A stretch of DNA of 64,000 bases from Oscillospiraceae bacterium (GTDB lineage Bacteria > Bacillota > Clostridia > Oscillospirales > Oscillospiraceae): contig CAJTFN010000010.1 of the NCBI GenBank assembly GCA_910575815.1, positions 62,001 through 126,000 of the forward strand, written 5' to 3'. A program made the translations under genes and the position numbers. Below the pieces are notes generated by a model that was not told the DNA's origin, did not search any database, and was given only the letters and a program-made list of their open reading frames with translations. How positions within the stretch are numbered: position 1 is the stretch's first letter; each line of letters starts with the position of its first letter. Shown here piece after piece: positions 15,585 through 25,405 of this stretch.

Positions 15585-16820
15585 ATGATGAAGAAAAAAA
15601 TCCTGGCGGCGGGACTTGCCGCCGTGCTGGCGCTGTCCCTGGCCGCCTGCGGCGGCGACTCCGGCGAGACGCCGGAGGAGGACGCCGCCCCCACCGGCAT
15701 TGCCGTTCAGGTGGAGGAAATCGGAGCGGACACCATTTACACGGAGAACACCGTCTCCGGCCAGCTGGTGGCCGAGGACGAGGCCACCATCATGGTGGCC
15801 GCCAGCGCCAAGTGCACCGCCGTCTACGCCGAGGCGGGAGACGAGGTGAAAGCGGGAGACGTGCTGTGCACCCTGGATCTGGGAAGCACCTTGGCCTCTC
15901 ACAATGCGGCCAGCATCAATTACCGCTCCTCGGTCCAAAGCTATAACGACCAGTCCGCCGTCTTCGCCAAGCAGATTGCCCTGCTGGAGAAGAGCGTTCA
16001 GGACTTGAAGGAGCTCTATGAGATCGGCGCGGCCTCCCAGATTGAGATTGATCAGGCGGAGCTGCAATTGCAGACCGCCGTGGCCCAGCGGAATTCCACC
16101 CTCTCCCAGCTGGAGGCGGGGATGCAGAACGCCCTGTCCAACGTGGAACAGCTGGACACCGTGCTGGAAAACGTGGACGCCCGGGGCAACGTCATCGCCC
16201 CCAGCAGCGGCACCCTGGTGACCATGAACGCCACCGAGGGCGGCTTCATCTCCAACACCATGCCCGTGGCCGTCATCGACGGCGTGGAGCAGATGAAGGC
16301 CGTGGTGCAGGTTTCCGAGGCCCTGGTGCCCAAGCTCTCCGCCGGCGACACCGCCAACGTCAGCGTCAGCGCCGCCAACCAGTCCTTCGAAGCGGTGATC
16401 CGCTCTGTGGAGCGGGCCGCCAACGTCCAGACCCGGCTCTACACCGTCACCCTCACGCTGCCCTCCGGAACCGACGGGCTGCTGGCGGGGATGTTCGCCG
16501 ACGTCACCTTCCATACCGACGTATCCGAGAATACCATCGTGGTGCCCACCGAGGCCGTGCTGACCCGGGGGGAGACCCAGTATGTCTTCGTGGTGGAGGA
16601 CGGCGCCGCCCGGTACGTGGAGGTCACCGCCGGTCTCACCGGCAACGGCGTGACGGAGATTCTCACCGGCCTCACCGCCGGACAGCAGCTGGTCACCGTG
16701 GGCCAGGCGTACCTCAACGATGGCGACCCGGTGCGGATTGTCTCCGGCACGGAAACCCCGGAGGTCCCGGAGGAGACGGAGGCCGATGCGCCTGAGGACG
16801 GCGAAGGCCAGGGGGAATAA
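15585..16820 (+). CDS. RND efflux adaptor (membrane fusion protein), lipoprotein
   Basis: The 411-residue protein begins MMKKK with a lipobox LAAC (Cys 22), so it is anchored to the outer face of the membrane. The lipoyl/barrel-sandwich hybrid halves are visible (TVSGQLVAEDEATIMVAASA ... GDEVKAGDVLCTLDLG and later NVIAPSSGTLV), separated by a coiled-coil hairpin (residues about 110-185). The end has the typical EAVLTRGETQYVFVVEDG. The start is 15585 or 15588 behind GGAGGA. It connects the RND pump with the TolC-like protein. An acidic tail follows. Confidence 0.92.
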   Translation: MMKKKILAAGLAAVLALSLAACGGDSGETPEEDAAPTGIAVQVEEIGADTIYTENTVSGQLVAEDEATIMVAASAKCTAVYAEAGDEVKAGDVLCTLDLGSTLASHNAASINYRSSVQSYNDQSAVFAKQIALLEKSVQDLKELYEIGAASQIEIDQAELQLQTAVAQRNSTLSQLEAGMQNALSNVEQLDTVLENVDARGNVIAPSSGTLVTMNATEGGFISNTMPVAVIDGVEQMKAVVQVSEALVPKLSAGDTANVSVSAANQSFEAVIRSVERAANVQTRLYTVTLTLPSGTDGLLAGMFADVTFHTDVSENTIVVPTEAVLTRGETQYVFVVEDGAARYVEVTAGLTGNGVTEILTGLTAGQQLVTVGQAYLNDGDPVRIVSGTETPEVPEETEADAPEDGEGQGE

Positions 16821-16826
16821 CAAACC

Positions 16827-19800
16827 ATGAGTATTGCCAAAGCCAGTATCCAGCATAAGGTGGCCACCATTTTGGCCAGTATCCTGATCTGCGTCTTCGG
16901 ATTGATGTTCGCCACCCAGCTTCAAATGGCCTTGATGCCGGAGATGGAGATGCCCATGGCCGTAGTGGCCTGCTACTACACCGGGGCCAGCCCCAGCGAC
17001 ATGGAGGAGCTGGTCACCCGGCCCCTGGAGGGAGCCATTATGTCCGTCCCCGGTGTGGACACGATTTCCTCCACGTCCTCCGACGGCGTCAGCCAGATTC
17101 AAATTACCTACGTGGACGGCACGGATCTGGACATCGCCGCCACGAAGCTCCGGGAGCAGTTCGGCATGGTCAGCCTCCCGGAGGACGCCATGGACCCCGT
17201 CATCATCAACATGAACCTCAGCGCCCTGATGCCCACGGCCATGATCGCCCTGGTGGGAGAGGACCTGAGCCAGCTCCAGACTCTGGCGGAGGACCTGGTG
17301 GTTCCCGCCCTGGAGCGCATCAACGGTGTGGCCCAGGTGACGGTGAACGGTGGCGTCAGCCAGCAAATTGCCGTGGAGCTGGATCCCACCCGGGCGGCGG
17401 GCTACGGCCTCTCCGCCTCCTACGTGTCCCAGTTCCTGGCGGGGCAGAACCTCATCTACCCCGGCGGCAGTCTGGAGAACGGGTCCAAGAAGTTCACCGT
17501 CTCCACCGACGCCAAGTTCCAGACCGTGGACGACGTGGCGAATATGATCCTCTCCCTTCCCACCGGCGGGGCCGTGCGCCTCTCGGAGGTGGCCAACGTG
17601 AAGCTGGAGAACAAGGATATGGATGCCATGGCGAAGTCCGGTGATGCTGCCTGTGTGGTGCTCCAGGTTTCCAAACAGTCCGCCGCCAACGAGGTCTACG
17701 TCTCCGAGCAGGTGGTAAAGCGCCTGGAGAATCTGAAAACCGAAAATCCCAGCCTCCGTTACTCCGCCCCCTATCTCGCCAGCGATTACATCAACCAGAC
17801 CGTGGACGCCGCCTATCAGAACATTCTTCAGGGCGTGCTACTGGCGGCCGTTGTGGTGCTGCTGTTCCTCCGCCGGGGGGGAGCCACCCTGACCATCGCC
17901 GTGTCCATGCCCATCTGCATTTTGACGGTCTTCGTCCTTATGCGGGCCTTTAACCTGACGCTGAACATGATGTCCCTGGGAGGCATCGCCATGGGCGTGG
18001 GCATGATCGTGGACAACTCCATCGTGGTTCTGGAGAACATCTACCGTTTCTCCGCCGACGGGCACAGCCGGGCGGACGCCTGCATCGAGGGCACTCGGGA
18101 GGTTACCTCCTCCGTCGTGGCGTCCACGCTTACCACCGAGGCGGTCTTTGTCCCCCTGGCCCTCACCGGGGGCATGGCGGGGATGATGTTCAAGGATTTC
18201 TGCCTGACCATCGCCTCACTGATTTTTGCCTCCCTGGTCATCTCCCTGACCCTGGTGCCGCTGCTTTGCTATTTCACTCTGGACGAGGAGAAGGTCCGCC
18301 GCCGCCAGGAAAAACGGGCGGGAAAAGAGCCCGGCCTCCTGCGGCGCTTTGAGGAGCGGGCCGCCGCCCTTTACCTAAAAACCCTGAACTATTTTGTTCA
18401 TCACCTCTTCCTGGGCATGGCGGCCTCCTTTGCCCTGGTGGTCCTTTTCAGCATTACCCTGGTGAATACCAAGATGGTTCTGATGCCCGACATGGACCAG
18501 GGAACCGTGAACCTCAGCATCAGTATGCCCATCGGGTCCCAGCTGAACGAGACCTCCGTCATTGCCGACCGGGTCACCGCCATCGCGGAGGCGGAAGTCC
18601 CGGAAATCGAGGAGATGTTCTACATCGCCTCCAACGAGTCCGTCACCATGATGATGGACATTGGCTCCAAGTCCCAGCGCCAGCGGAGCAGCAACGACAT
18701 TGCCCAGGCCCTCCGGGCGGCCACCCGGGACATTGCCGGGTGTGAGATTACTGTCTCTACCTCCGATGCCAGTGCCATGATGGGCGGCGGGGGAGACATC
18801 GCCGTGAACATCGAGGGCGACGATTACGACACCCTGGAATTCCTGGCAAACGACCTGATTACTCAGATTGAGAAGCTGCCCGACGCGGTGAATGTCACCA
18901 GCTCCCTCTCCGACGAGGTCCCCCAGGTGAAGGTTACCGTGAACCGGGAGGCCGCCGCCCAGTACGGCCTCACCGCCGCCTCCATCGGCGCGGCGGTCCG
19001 GTCCGAGCTCACCGGTTCCACCGCCACCAAGGTCACCGTCAACAGCCGGGAGCTGGACGTGGTGGTCCGGGGCAGCGGCGCGGCGGCCAAGAGCCTGGAC
19101 GCCCTGAAATCCATGGGTGTACCCTCCGCCATGGGCGGCACGGTGCCCCTGGGCTCCGTGGCCACGGTCGCCATCGAGCAGGCCCCCCAGACCATCGTCC
19201 GGTCCAACCAGACCCGGCAGGTGACCATCTCCGGCGACTCCGTCAGCGGCGACACCGCCACCATGACCATGGCCATCTGGGAGATTTTGAACAACTATAC
19301 GTTCCCCCAGGGCTACGCCGTGGAGACCGACGGGTCCTATGAATCCATGATGGAGAGCTTCGGCGACCTGCTGATCGCCCTGGCGGCGGCGCTGCTGTTG
19401 GTGTACTTCGTGCTGGCGGTGCAGTTTGAAAGCTTCCTCATGCCCGTCATGGTCATGCTGATTTTGCCGGTGGCCTTCACCGGGTCCCTCTTCGGCCTGC
19501 CGCTGACGGGCCGGGACCTCTCCATGCTGTCTCTGGTGTCGATTATCATGCTGGCGGGCACGGTGGTCAACTCCTCCATCATTCTGGTGGAGTACATCAA
19601 GATCCGCCGGGCCCGGGGCGAGGACCGGGAGACTGCCATTCTCCACGCCTGCCCCCTGCGGGTGCGGCCCATTCTCATGACCACGCTGACCACCATTCTG
19701 GCCATGGTTCCCATGGCCATGGGCATCGGCGAGACCAACGAAATGATGAGCGACATGGGCATTACCATGATCGCCGGTATGGTCATCTCCACCATTGTGA

Positions 19801-20003
19801 CCCTGGTGTTTACCCCGATATTCTACTCCGTCATCGACAACCTGAGCCATGTCTTCCGCCGGAAGAACAAGGGCGAAAAGCCGCCCCGGAAGCCTCTCTT
19901 CCGCCGGAAGGGAAAGGACGCTTCGGCGTTGGGCGAAGCAGAGCCTCTGGAGGCCAGCCAGGCTGAGGCCCCGGAAGCCGGGAAAGCGCCTGTGGAAGTT
20001 TGA
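16827..20003 (+). CDS. RND family efflux transporter (HAE1/AcrB type)
   Basis: The 1058-residue protein has normal RND length and layout: one N-terminal helix, a large extracellular loop, six helices, a second loop, and five more helices. The proton-relay helix shows GMIVDNSIVVLENIYR (TM4), and the C-terminal part has the second copy (FESFLMPVMVMLILPVAFTG). The last 60 residues form a basic then acidic cytoplasmic tail. It is proton-driven and exports drugs or lipophilic compounds. It starts six bases after the adaptor stop. Together with the TolC-like protein it forms a tripartite set in a Gram-positive type genome. Confidence 0.95.
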   Translation: MSIAKASIQHKVATILASILICVFGLMFATQLQMALMPEMEMPMAVVACYYTGASPSDMEELVTRPLEGAIMSVPGVDTISSTSSDGVSQIQITYVDGTDLDIAATKLREQFGMVSLPEDAMDPVIINMNLSALMPTAMIALVGEDLSQLQTLAEDLVVPALERINGVAQVTVNGGVSQQIAVELDPTRAAGYGLSASYVSQFLAGQNLIYPGGSLENGSKKFTVSTDAKFQTVDDVANMILSLPTGGAVRLSEVANVKLENKDMDAMAKSGDAACVVLQVSKQSAANEVYVSEQVVKRLENLKTENPSLRYSAPYLASDYINQTVDAAYQNILQGVLLAAVVVLLFLRRGGATLTIAVSMPICILTVFVLMRAFNLTLNMMSLGGIAMGVGMIVDNSIVVLENIYRFSADGHSRADACIEGTREVTSSVVASTLTTEAVFVPLALTGGMAGMMFKDFCLTIASLIFASLVISLTLVPLLCYFTLDEEKVRRRQEKRAGKEPGLLRRFEERAAALYLKTLNYFVHHLFLGMAASFALVVLFSITLVNTKMVLMPDMDQGTVNLSISMPIGSQLNETSVIADRVTAIAEAEVPEIEEMFYIASNESVTMMMDIGSKSQRQRSSNDIAQALRAATRDIAGCEITVSTSDASAMMGGGGDIAVNIEGDDYDTLEFLANDLITQIEKLPDAVNVTSSLSDEVPQVKVTVNREAAAQYGLTAASIGAAVRSELTGSTATKVTVNSRELDVVVRGSGAAAKSLDALKSMGVPSAMGGTVPLGSVATVAIEQAPQTIVRSNQTRQVTISGDSVSGDTATMTMAIWEILNNYTFPQGYAVETDGSYESMMESFGDLLIALAAALLLVYFVLAVQFESFLMPVMVMLILPVAFTGSLFGLPLTGRDLSMLSLVSIIMLAGTVVNSSIILVEYIKIRRARGEDRETAILHACPLRVRPILMTTLTTILAMVPMAMGIGETNEMMSDMGITMIAGMVISTIVTLVFTPIFYSVIDNLSHVFRRKNKGEKPPRKPLFRRKGKDASALGEAEPLEASQAEAPEAGKAPVEV

Positions 20004-20017
20004 ACCCTGGAAACCCT

Positions 20018-20047
20018 CAGCGCCCCTGGCGTAAGCCAGGGGCGCCT
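20018..20047 (+). terminator. Terminator after the efflux operon
   Basis: AGCGCCCCTGGC / GCCAGGGGCGCC stem with a GTAA loop; the T tract is weak. Confidence 0.7.
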
Positions 20048-20243
20048 TGCTTGGACGCGAACGCTGAAAAGCGCCTCTTCCGCGCGATATCAGCAAAATC
20101 GAGGGCAGATGGGGCTGTGCTTGGGGGCCGCGCCGCCGCGATATGCGGCTTACAGAAAAAATGACGGGACTCTTTCCGCCGTACCGGCAATCGTATAAAA
20201 TTCCGCCGTCGGGAAACCCTACCGAAAAAGGGAGGGATTTTCA

Positions 20244-20600
20244 ATGGAATATCTCAACGCGTTTCTCTGCGGCGGCATCCTCTGCGCCATTGGACAGATT
20301 CTGATTGACAAGACCCAGCTCACCCCCGCCAGAATTCTGACGGGCTACGTGGTGACCGGGGTGTTCCTCAGCGCGGTGGGACTCTATGAGCCCCTGGTCA
20401 ACTGGGGCGGCGCTGGGGCGACGGTGCCCCTGACGGGCTTTGGCCACGCCTTGGCCAAGGGTGTGGAAAAGGCTGTGGCGGTGGACGGCTGGCTGGGAGT
20501 CTTCACCGGTGGCCTCACCGCCACAGCGGGGGGCATCGCGGCGGCGGTCCTCTTTGCCGCCGTGATGGCCGCGGTGTTCAAGCCCGACAGCAAGCGCTGA
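20244..20600 (+). CDS. spoVAE: Stage V sporulation protein AE (SpoVAE/SpoVAEb type)
   Basis: The 118-residue protein is a small membrane protein with the SpoVA signature AFLCGGILCAIGQILIDKTQ and a conserved GFGHALAKGV segment, followed by a C-terminal helix. SpoVA proteins form the membrane channel that loads dipicolinic acid into the forespore and releases it at germination. Here it stands alone, without spoVAC and spoVAD beside it. The ATG follows AGGGAGGGATTTTCA. Confidence 0.88.
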   Translation: MEYLNAFLCGGILCAIGQILIDKTQLTPARILTGYVVTGVFLSAVGLYEPLVNWGGAGATVPLTGFGHALAKGVEKAVAVDGWLGVFTGGLTATAGGIAAAVLFAAVMAAVFKPDSKR

Positions 20601-20628
20601 GCCCGGTCCCGAAGGACGGGAACGAAAA

Positions 20629-20651
20629 AGGAACCCCCGCCGGGGGTTCCT
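20629..20651. terminator. Bidirectional terminator
   Basis: GGAACCCCC / GGGGGTTCC stem with a T run on both strands (AAAAAG before, CCTTT after). It serves spoVAE and the convergent RNase J gene. Confidence 0.85.
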
Positions 20652-20701
20652 TTCGCCTTTTTCTGGGCCCGGGGTAAACGCCCGGCTGTGAATACGGCTT
20701 C

Positions 20702-22360
20702 TTACAGCCGGGAGACCACCGGAATCACCATGGGACTCCGTTTGGTGGTTTTGAACAGATAGCTGCTGACAGCGGATTTCACCACGCCGCGAAGCTCTCC
20801 GTCGTCCCGCCCGCGCTTGCGGGTGACGGATTCCGCCGCGTCCATGGCCACGCTTTGCAGCTCCTTCATCAAGTCGCCGGACTCCTTTACATAGATGAAG
20901 CCCCGCGTTACAATCTCCGGCGGGCTCAGCAGGCCGCCGTCGTGGGAGGAGATGGGCATGACGACCACCACCATGCCATCCTCGGCCAGGCGCTTGCGGT
21001 CCCGCATGACCACGGCGCCCACGTCGCCCACGCCAGAGCCGTCCACGTAGACCTCTCCGGCGGGAACCGCGCCCCCCAGTTTCAGGGTCTTGGCCGTGAG
21101 CTCCACAACGGTGCCGTTTTCGGCAATGGCGATGTGGTTCCGGTCCAGGCCCATCTGCTGGGCCACCTGGCTGTGGATTTGCAGCATCCGCTGCTCACCG
21201 TGGAGGGGGATGAAGAACCGGGGGCGGGTCAGGGCGTGGACGATCTTCAGCTCCTCCTGGCAGGCGTGGCCGGAGACATGGAGCATATCCGCTTTGTCAT
21301 AGACCACGTGAACGCCCTTGCGGAAGAGCTCGTTGATGACCCGGCTCACCGTCACCTCGTTGCCCGGGATGGCGGAGGCGGAGATAATCACCTTGTCCCC
21401 GGGGCCCACCTCCACCTGCTTGTGGGTGGAAAAGGCCATGCGGTACAGGGCGCTCATCTCCTCGCCCTGAGAGCCGGTGGTGACGATGACCTGCTTGTTC
21501 TTCGGCAGGCTCTTGATCTTGTTGATGTCCACCAGCGTGTTCTTGGGCACCTTCATGTAGCCCAGCTCCGTGGACACCCGCATGATGTTCTCCATGGACC
21601 GGCCCGTGACGGCCACCTTCCGCCCGTGGGCGGCGGCGGCGGTAAGCACCTGCTGGATGCGGTGAACGTTGGAGGCGAAAGTGGTGACGATGATCCGCTC
21701 CTCACAGCCCTGGAATTGCCGGCTGAAGGTCTGGCCCACGGCCCGCTCGCTCATGGTGTAGCCAGGGCGCTCCACGTTGGTGGAGTCCGCGCAGAGGGCC
21801 AGCACGCCCGCCTTTCCCAGCTCTCCCAGCCGGGCCAGGTCGATGACCTCCCCGTCAATGGGGGTGGAGTCGATTTTGAAGTCGCCGGTGTGAACCACGG
21901 TGCCCATGTGGGTGTGGATGGCAAAGGCCACGGAGTCGGCGATGGAGTGATTCACGTGGATGAACTCCACGGTGAACTTTCCCGCCCGGACGGACTTGCC
22001 CGGCTCCACAGTGATAAGCTTGGTGCTCTTTACCAGGCCGTGCTCCTCCAGCTTCAGCTGGATGAGGCCGGCGGTGAACCGGGTGCAGTAAATGGGCATG
22101 TTCACCTGCTTGAGAACGTAGGGAATGGCGCCCACATGGTCCTCGTGGCCATGGGTAATGAAAAGACCCCGGATCCGGGCCCGGTTCTTGATGAGATAGG
22201 TCACGTCGGGGATGATGCAGTCGATACCGTACATATCGTCACCCGGGAAAGCCATGCCGCAGTCGACAACGATGATTTCCCCGCCGTACTCGTAGGCGGT
22301 CATATTTTTACCGATTTCGTTCAGGCCGCCCAGAGGGATAATTTTCAGTTTTTCTGCCAT
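20702..22360 (-). CDS. rnj: Ribonuclease J
   Basis: The 552-residue protein is a metallo-beta-lactamase/beta-CASP ribonuclease of RNase J type, with both 5'-3' exonuclease and endonuclease activity in mRNA turnover. The zinc motif HGHEDHVG is at residues 70-77, motif III is in HTGDFKIDSTP, and beta-CASP motifs are in TTGSQGEEMSALYRMA and HVSGHACQEELK. The C-terminal domain (FIPLHGEQRML onward) is complete. Length is normal for RNase J1/J2. It is a single minus-strand gene. Confidence 0.95.
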   Translation of the reverse strand: MAEKLKIIPLGGLNEIGKNMTAYEYGGEIIVVDCGMAFPGDDMYGIDCIIPDVTYLIKNRARIRGLFITHGHEDHVGAIPYVLKQVNMPIYCTRFTAGLIQLKLEEHGLVKSTKLITVEPGKSVRAGKFTVEFIHVNHSIADSVAFAIHTHMGTVVHTGDFKIDSTPIDGEVIDLARLGELGKAGVLALCADSTNVERPGYTMSERAVGQTFSRQFQGCEERIIVTTFASNVHRIQQVLTAAAAHGRKVAVTGRSMENIMRVSTELGYMKVPKNTLVDINKIKSLPKNKQVIVTTGSQGEEMSALYRMAFSTHKQVEVGPGDKVIISASAIPGNEVTVSRVINELFRKGVHVVYDKADMLHVSGHACQEELKIVHALTRPRFFIPLHGEQRMLQIHSQVAQQMGLDRNHIAIAENGTVVELTAKTLKLGGAVPAGEVYVDGSGVGDVGAVVMRDRKRLAEDGMVVVVMPISSHDGGLLSPPEIVTRGFIYVKESGDLMKELQSVAMDAAESVTRKRGRDDGELRGVVKSAVSSYLFKTTKRSPMVIPVVSRL

Positions 22361-23081
22361 AAAAAGTAGAACTCCTTTGCAATTAAAGATGTACTGGTGG
22401 CCCCATACCGGACGCCCAGGGGCATAAGAAAGCAGAGACGCCCGCTGTCCGCCTGGCCCTGCTACGCCGGCGGAGGTTTGGTGACGTCCTGTCGTATCCC
22501 GATATGAAAGGCCGCTGGGAACCCGTTCCCTCTGTGAGGGGCCGGGTTCTATATTATTTGACCAGCCGGGAAGCGCGTCCCATGCCAGAAAAATACCATT
22601 TATTGTGGAGCGAATTCAAAATCCGCGATCCCTGGAAACTCCGAAAAGGTGCTACGCCGCAGAAAGCCGCGAGCAGAGACCGAGCTTCATCGAAAACCAA
22701 TGACGCGCCTCCCGGGGCGGCGGACCATAAGGCCGCTGGTGAAAACCGCGGGATTTGCCCGTCCTCGACGTCGTTCGCGATAAAGCGCCGGAAACCCTGC
22801 CGGGGACCTGCGCTCCGAAAATCCGCCTTAGAGCGGCGGAATGTCAACTTGATATAGTATAGCACATCATTTCCCGTTTGTATACAGAAACTTTTGTGGA
22901 TTTGAAAATTTAGCGGATTTGAGGAAAAATGCAAGGCCGAATTTGCCCGGGGCTTCTCTCAGTTTCAATCAAATAGTTCCGAAAACGGCGGAAGGAAACT
23001 CCCTCCGCCGTTTTCGGTTCGAATTGAATTGCCGGTCTCTCCCTGTGCCCCGGGACCGTTAAGACGGGTTCCCAGGCGGGC
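22361..23081. other. 720-base region without a clear gene
   Basis: I find no convincing gene here. Short open frames on both strands lack ribosome binding sites and have no recognisable pattern. The only clear structure is a perfect-looking hairpin at 22979-23017 (CCGAAAACGGCGGA / TCCGCCGTTTTCGG), probably a terminator or transcript end for the minus-strand or + strand transcripts. The base composition drops near 22845-22920. Confidence 0.5.
22979..23017. terminator. Long hairpin upstream of the broken toxin gene
   Basis: Arms CCGAAAACGGCGGA and TCCGCCGTTTTCGG with a loop of about eleven bases. On either strand it is followed by TTCGG rather than a long T tract. Confidence 0.6.
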
Positions 23082-23464
23082 TCACCGGATGACAAACCGG
23101 CGCAGAAACTCCGACGGAGTCAGGACCTCCGGACGGTCCATCTGGAAGCGCTTCAGGCTTCGATTACAGGTAATGACAATATCCGCGTTTTCCTGAAGGG
23201 CCGCGCGCAGCAGCGGACTGGCGTCGGTTCCCCCGGAGTCCGTGGCCGACGGGGTGTAGACGAATTCACAGCTCATGGAGGACAAGAGCTGTTCAATGAC
23301 CGGCGTCATGTTCGGGCAGTGATGTTTTACGATCAGGGAAACTTCCTCTACGACAGAAGCTGGAGGGACCAGCCGGTGTTCTTCAAAAACGCATTGCCGT
23401 TTGCCTGGTCGCTTGGGAAAAGCAGCACGGAAAGGAGGACGTCTGTGTCCAGTACAATCCGCAT
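23082..23464 (-). pseudogene. PIN-domain (VapC-like) toxin, frameshifted
   Basis: The N-terminus MRIVLDTDVLLSVLLFPS begins at 23464. Reading frame is lost at a run of five A on the + strand (23395-23399). One additional base there would join NAF to FEEHRLVPPASVVEEV and then to the C-terminal half MTPVIEQLL...ADIVITCNRSLKRFQ...LTPSEFLRRF. The joined 127-residue protein has the PIN acidic residues (D in LDTDVL, E in VVEEV, D in NADIVITC). It starts one base after the antitoxin stop, the usual toxin-antitoxin arrangement. It is inactivated or affected by a homopolymer sequencing error. Confidence 0.75.
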
Positions 23465-23465
23465 C

Positions 23466-23783
23466 TCAGTCGTCCAGCCTCTCCTGATACAAGGTTTCCA
23501 TCAAATTGGAAACGTCTCGCTCGTCCTTCCGGCCCAAGCGCTCCGCCTCCCCGGCGAAGGTGAGCTGGGCTTCCCGCAGCGCCTCCATGGAGGCGTTTGT
23601 CATAATCACCCGGCCTCGGTCCTCAATCAGTAAAATCTCGCCGCACTCTTTAATGCCCAACTTTTTTCGGATCTCAATAGGGACGGTGATCGGTCCCTTT
23701 GAGGGGACCTTAGCCCCTTTTCTATCTCTCCCAAAAACGGCAGAATGACGGTTTGGCGCGTGAATTTTTGTCAGATACGGCAA
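23466..23783 (-). CDS. AbrB/MazE-type antitoxin
   Basis: The conserved part is the swapped-hairpin AbrB DNA-binding domain: AKVPSKGPITVPIEIRKKLG followed by CGEILLIEDRGRVIMTNAS, with a helical toxin-binding tail (LTFAGEAERLGRKDERDVSN). The frame is open to a TTG at 23783, but the domain itself begins only near 23714 and no ATG or GTG with a ribosome binding site is found there, so the start is uncertain and may be lost. The gene is followed directly by the PIN toxin. Confidence 0.7.
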   Translation of the reverse strand: MPYLTKIHAPNRHSAVFGRDRKGAKVPSKGPITVPIEIRKKLGIKECGEILLIEDRGRVIMTNASMEALREAQLTFAGEAERLGRKDERDVSNLMETLYQERLDD

Positions 23784-23843
23784 TGGAACACGGTGGAGAG
23801 GGGGCCGGGCGGAGCGGCCTGTTCTCGTTGTGGGAAGACGCTT

Positions 23844-24918
23844 TTACGACAGCGGTCCTCCCCGCTCCAGCAGAATCTGCGCCGTGGCATCCTTCACCGT
23901 TTGATACAGCGCCGTTCCCTCCTTGCGCCCGAAGGCGGAGAGAAGCTTCCGGTATACCTTCGCCCGAGGGTGCTCCTGGCCGCTTTGAAGCACCTCCGTG
24001 AGAATCCCGGCGATCTCCCTGGCCCGCTCCTCCGGGAGGCCCAGGGCAAACAGCCGGGGGTGCAGGGCCTCCGCCGGATCCGGGATGGGCTCCGGCTCCT
24101 GTGGAGACGGCTTCATAGACGCCGGCTCTGCGCCGGAGAGAGCTTCCGGCTCCGCAGCGTGGGGGGGGCTCGGAGCCTTCCGCCTCCATGGGAGCCGGTT
24201 CCTCCGGCGCTTCCGTGCCCGCTTCCTCCGAGAGGAATGTCGCGACATCCGAGGGCAGGCCCAATATAAGCGCTTCCCGGGAGACCGCCTTGATCTGGTC
24301 CCGAATTTTCGCGCCCTTGGAGTCGCCGTATAATTTCCGCAGAGCCCGGTCCAGATAGGTGAACCGGCAGCTGAGACGCCGGTCGGCGGAATAGTCGTTC
24401 CCCTGGCCCATGGCGTCCATCAAGATGGCCGCCACAAAGGGAATCTCCCGCTTGGGAACCTTGTTGGACAGCTTCCAGCACAGGTAGTCCTTGACGCATT
24501 GGGGATTGGAGCAGTCGATGCCCTCAAACTCTCCGGCGCCGTGCTGGGGAAACGCGCCCCCCCGCTCGCCGGTGGCGGGAACCACCCGCTTGGTCCGGAT
24601 ATTACGGTCGGCCCAGTAGTCGACGACGACGTCAAAGCCGTGGTCCTGGGAGACGATGACGTACTCGGACTCCGGGTCCCTGGCGATGCGGAACCCCATC
24701 TCCGTAACCAGCTGAAAGTCCAGGCCGTTTGGACCGCTGTGGCACTTGACGTAGTCCATGGCCGCCTGGGACTGGGTGACCTTCTCCATGAGGGTAATGG
24801 GAACCTGGCTGACCTGTTCCGTGTAGAACAGAACAAACCGGTCGCCAGCTCCGCAGGCGTCCAGAAGCTTTGCCCAGGCGTGGGGGATGTTCTCCATGTC
24901 AACCAGGTATACCGTCAT
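23844..24918 (-). pseudogene. NYN-domain (PIN-like) protein with a frameshift at a C tract
   Basis: The N-terminal domain (residues 1-130) has the NYN pattern: YLVDMENIPHAWAKLLDA with the first Asp, VPITLMEKV, and SEYVIVSQDHGFDVVVDYWA with the later acidic residues. NYN proteins are predicted RNases. The middle carries a helical domain to about residue 235. At a run of eight C (24161-24168, G on the + strand) the frame breaks; with seven C it would continue HAAEPEALSGAEP...GLPEERAREIAGILTEVLQS...LLERGGPLS and stop at 23844. The longer out-of-frame reading is Pro/Gly/Arg-rich nonsense. This is either inactivation, phase variation or a base-count error. Confidence 0.75.
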
Positions 24919-25336
24919 GTCCGTTCTCCTTTCTCCGGTGCTCTTGGTTTGAATTTTCTTTTATTTTATACGATGTCGGGACTCAATTGCAACACTTTGG
25001 AGAGAAAAGTTCCTGAGAGGAAAATGTTCCAGGGAAAAGAACGAGATTCCCGTGCCAAAACCAGGGCGGAAAACCCGATTTGCCCATAGATCGGATTCCT
25101 CCTGTCCTGGCCGCCGCGGAGCCCGCACAGCGGCCATGGGACAGACTTCCCAGAGCGGTTTCCAGAAATCATGAGAAAAAAGGAAGCGAGGGCAGGGCGG
25201 AGGACGCAGGCGGGCTGACGCCCGTCAAGGCCGGCAACGCGGCTCTGCGATTCCTGGACCGTTGAACTTTTCTCGTTATTTTTGGGTGCTGCTTTAGCCA
25301 GCCCTGAAAACTGCATGCCGGTTTTCGAATTAAGAG
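24919..25336. other. 420-base gap with no feature recognised
   Basis: Between the NYN gene start and the promoter of the B3/B4 gene I see no coding frame with a ribosome binding site and no strong repeat or hairpin. Confidence 0.5.
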
Positions 25337-25366
25337 TTGCCTTTTCGGGCCCGGCAGGTGTAAACT
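25337..25366 (+). promoter_or_regulatory. Promoter of the B3/B4 gene
   Basis: TTGCCT (25337-25342) and TAAACT (25361-25366) with 18 bases between, 40 bases before the start. Confidence 0.55.
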
Positions 25367-25405
25367 GAGAGAACCCAAAGATATTCAGGAAAGGAAGTTC
25401 CGCTC

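Noticed and set aside
14048..17366. Two antisense frames of 550 and 653 codons opposite the TolC and adaptor genes
   Set aside because: Composition (Gly, His, Leu, Val, Gln) is that of a mirrored GC-rich gene, with no ribosome binding sites or motifs.
18375..20096. Antisense frame of 573 codons opposite the RND gene
   Set aside because: Same reason: it mirrors a real gene and has a His/Gly-rich composition without any family pattern.
22554..22934. 126-codon frame on the minus strand upstream of the RNase J gene
   Set aside because: No ribosome binding site, no recognisable motif and composition changes along its length.
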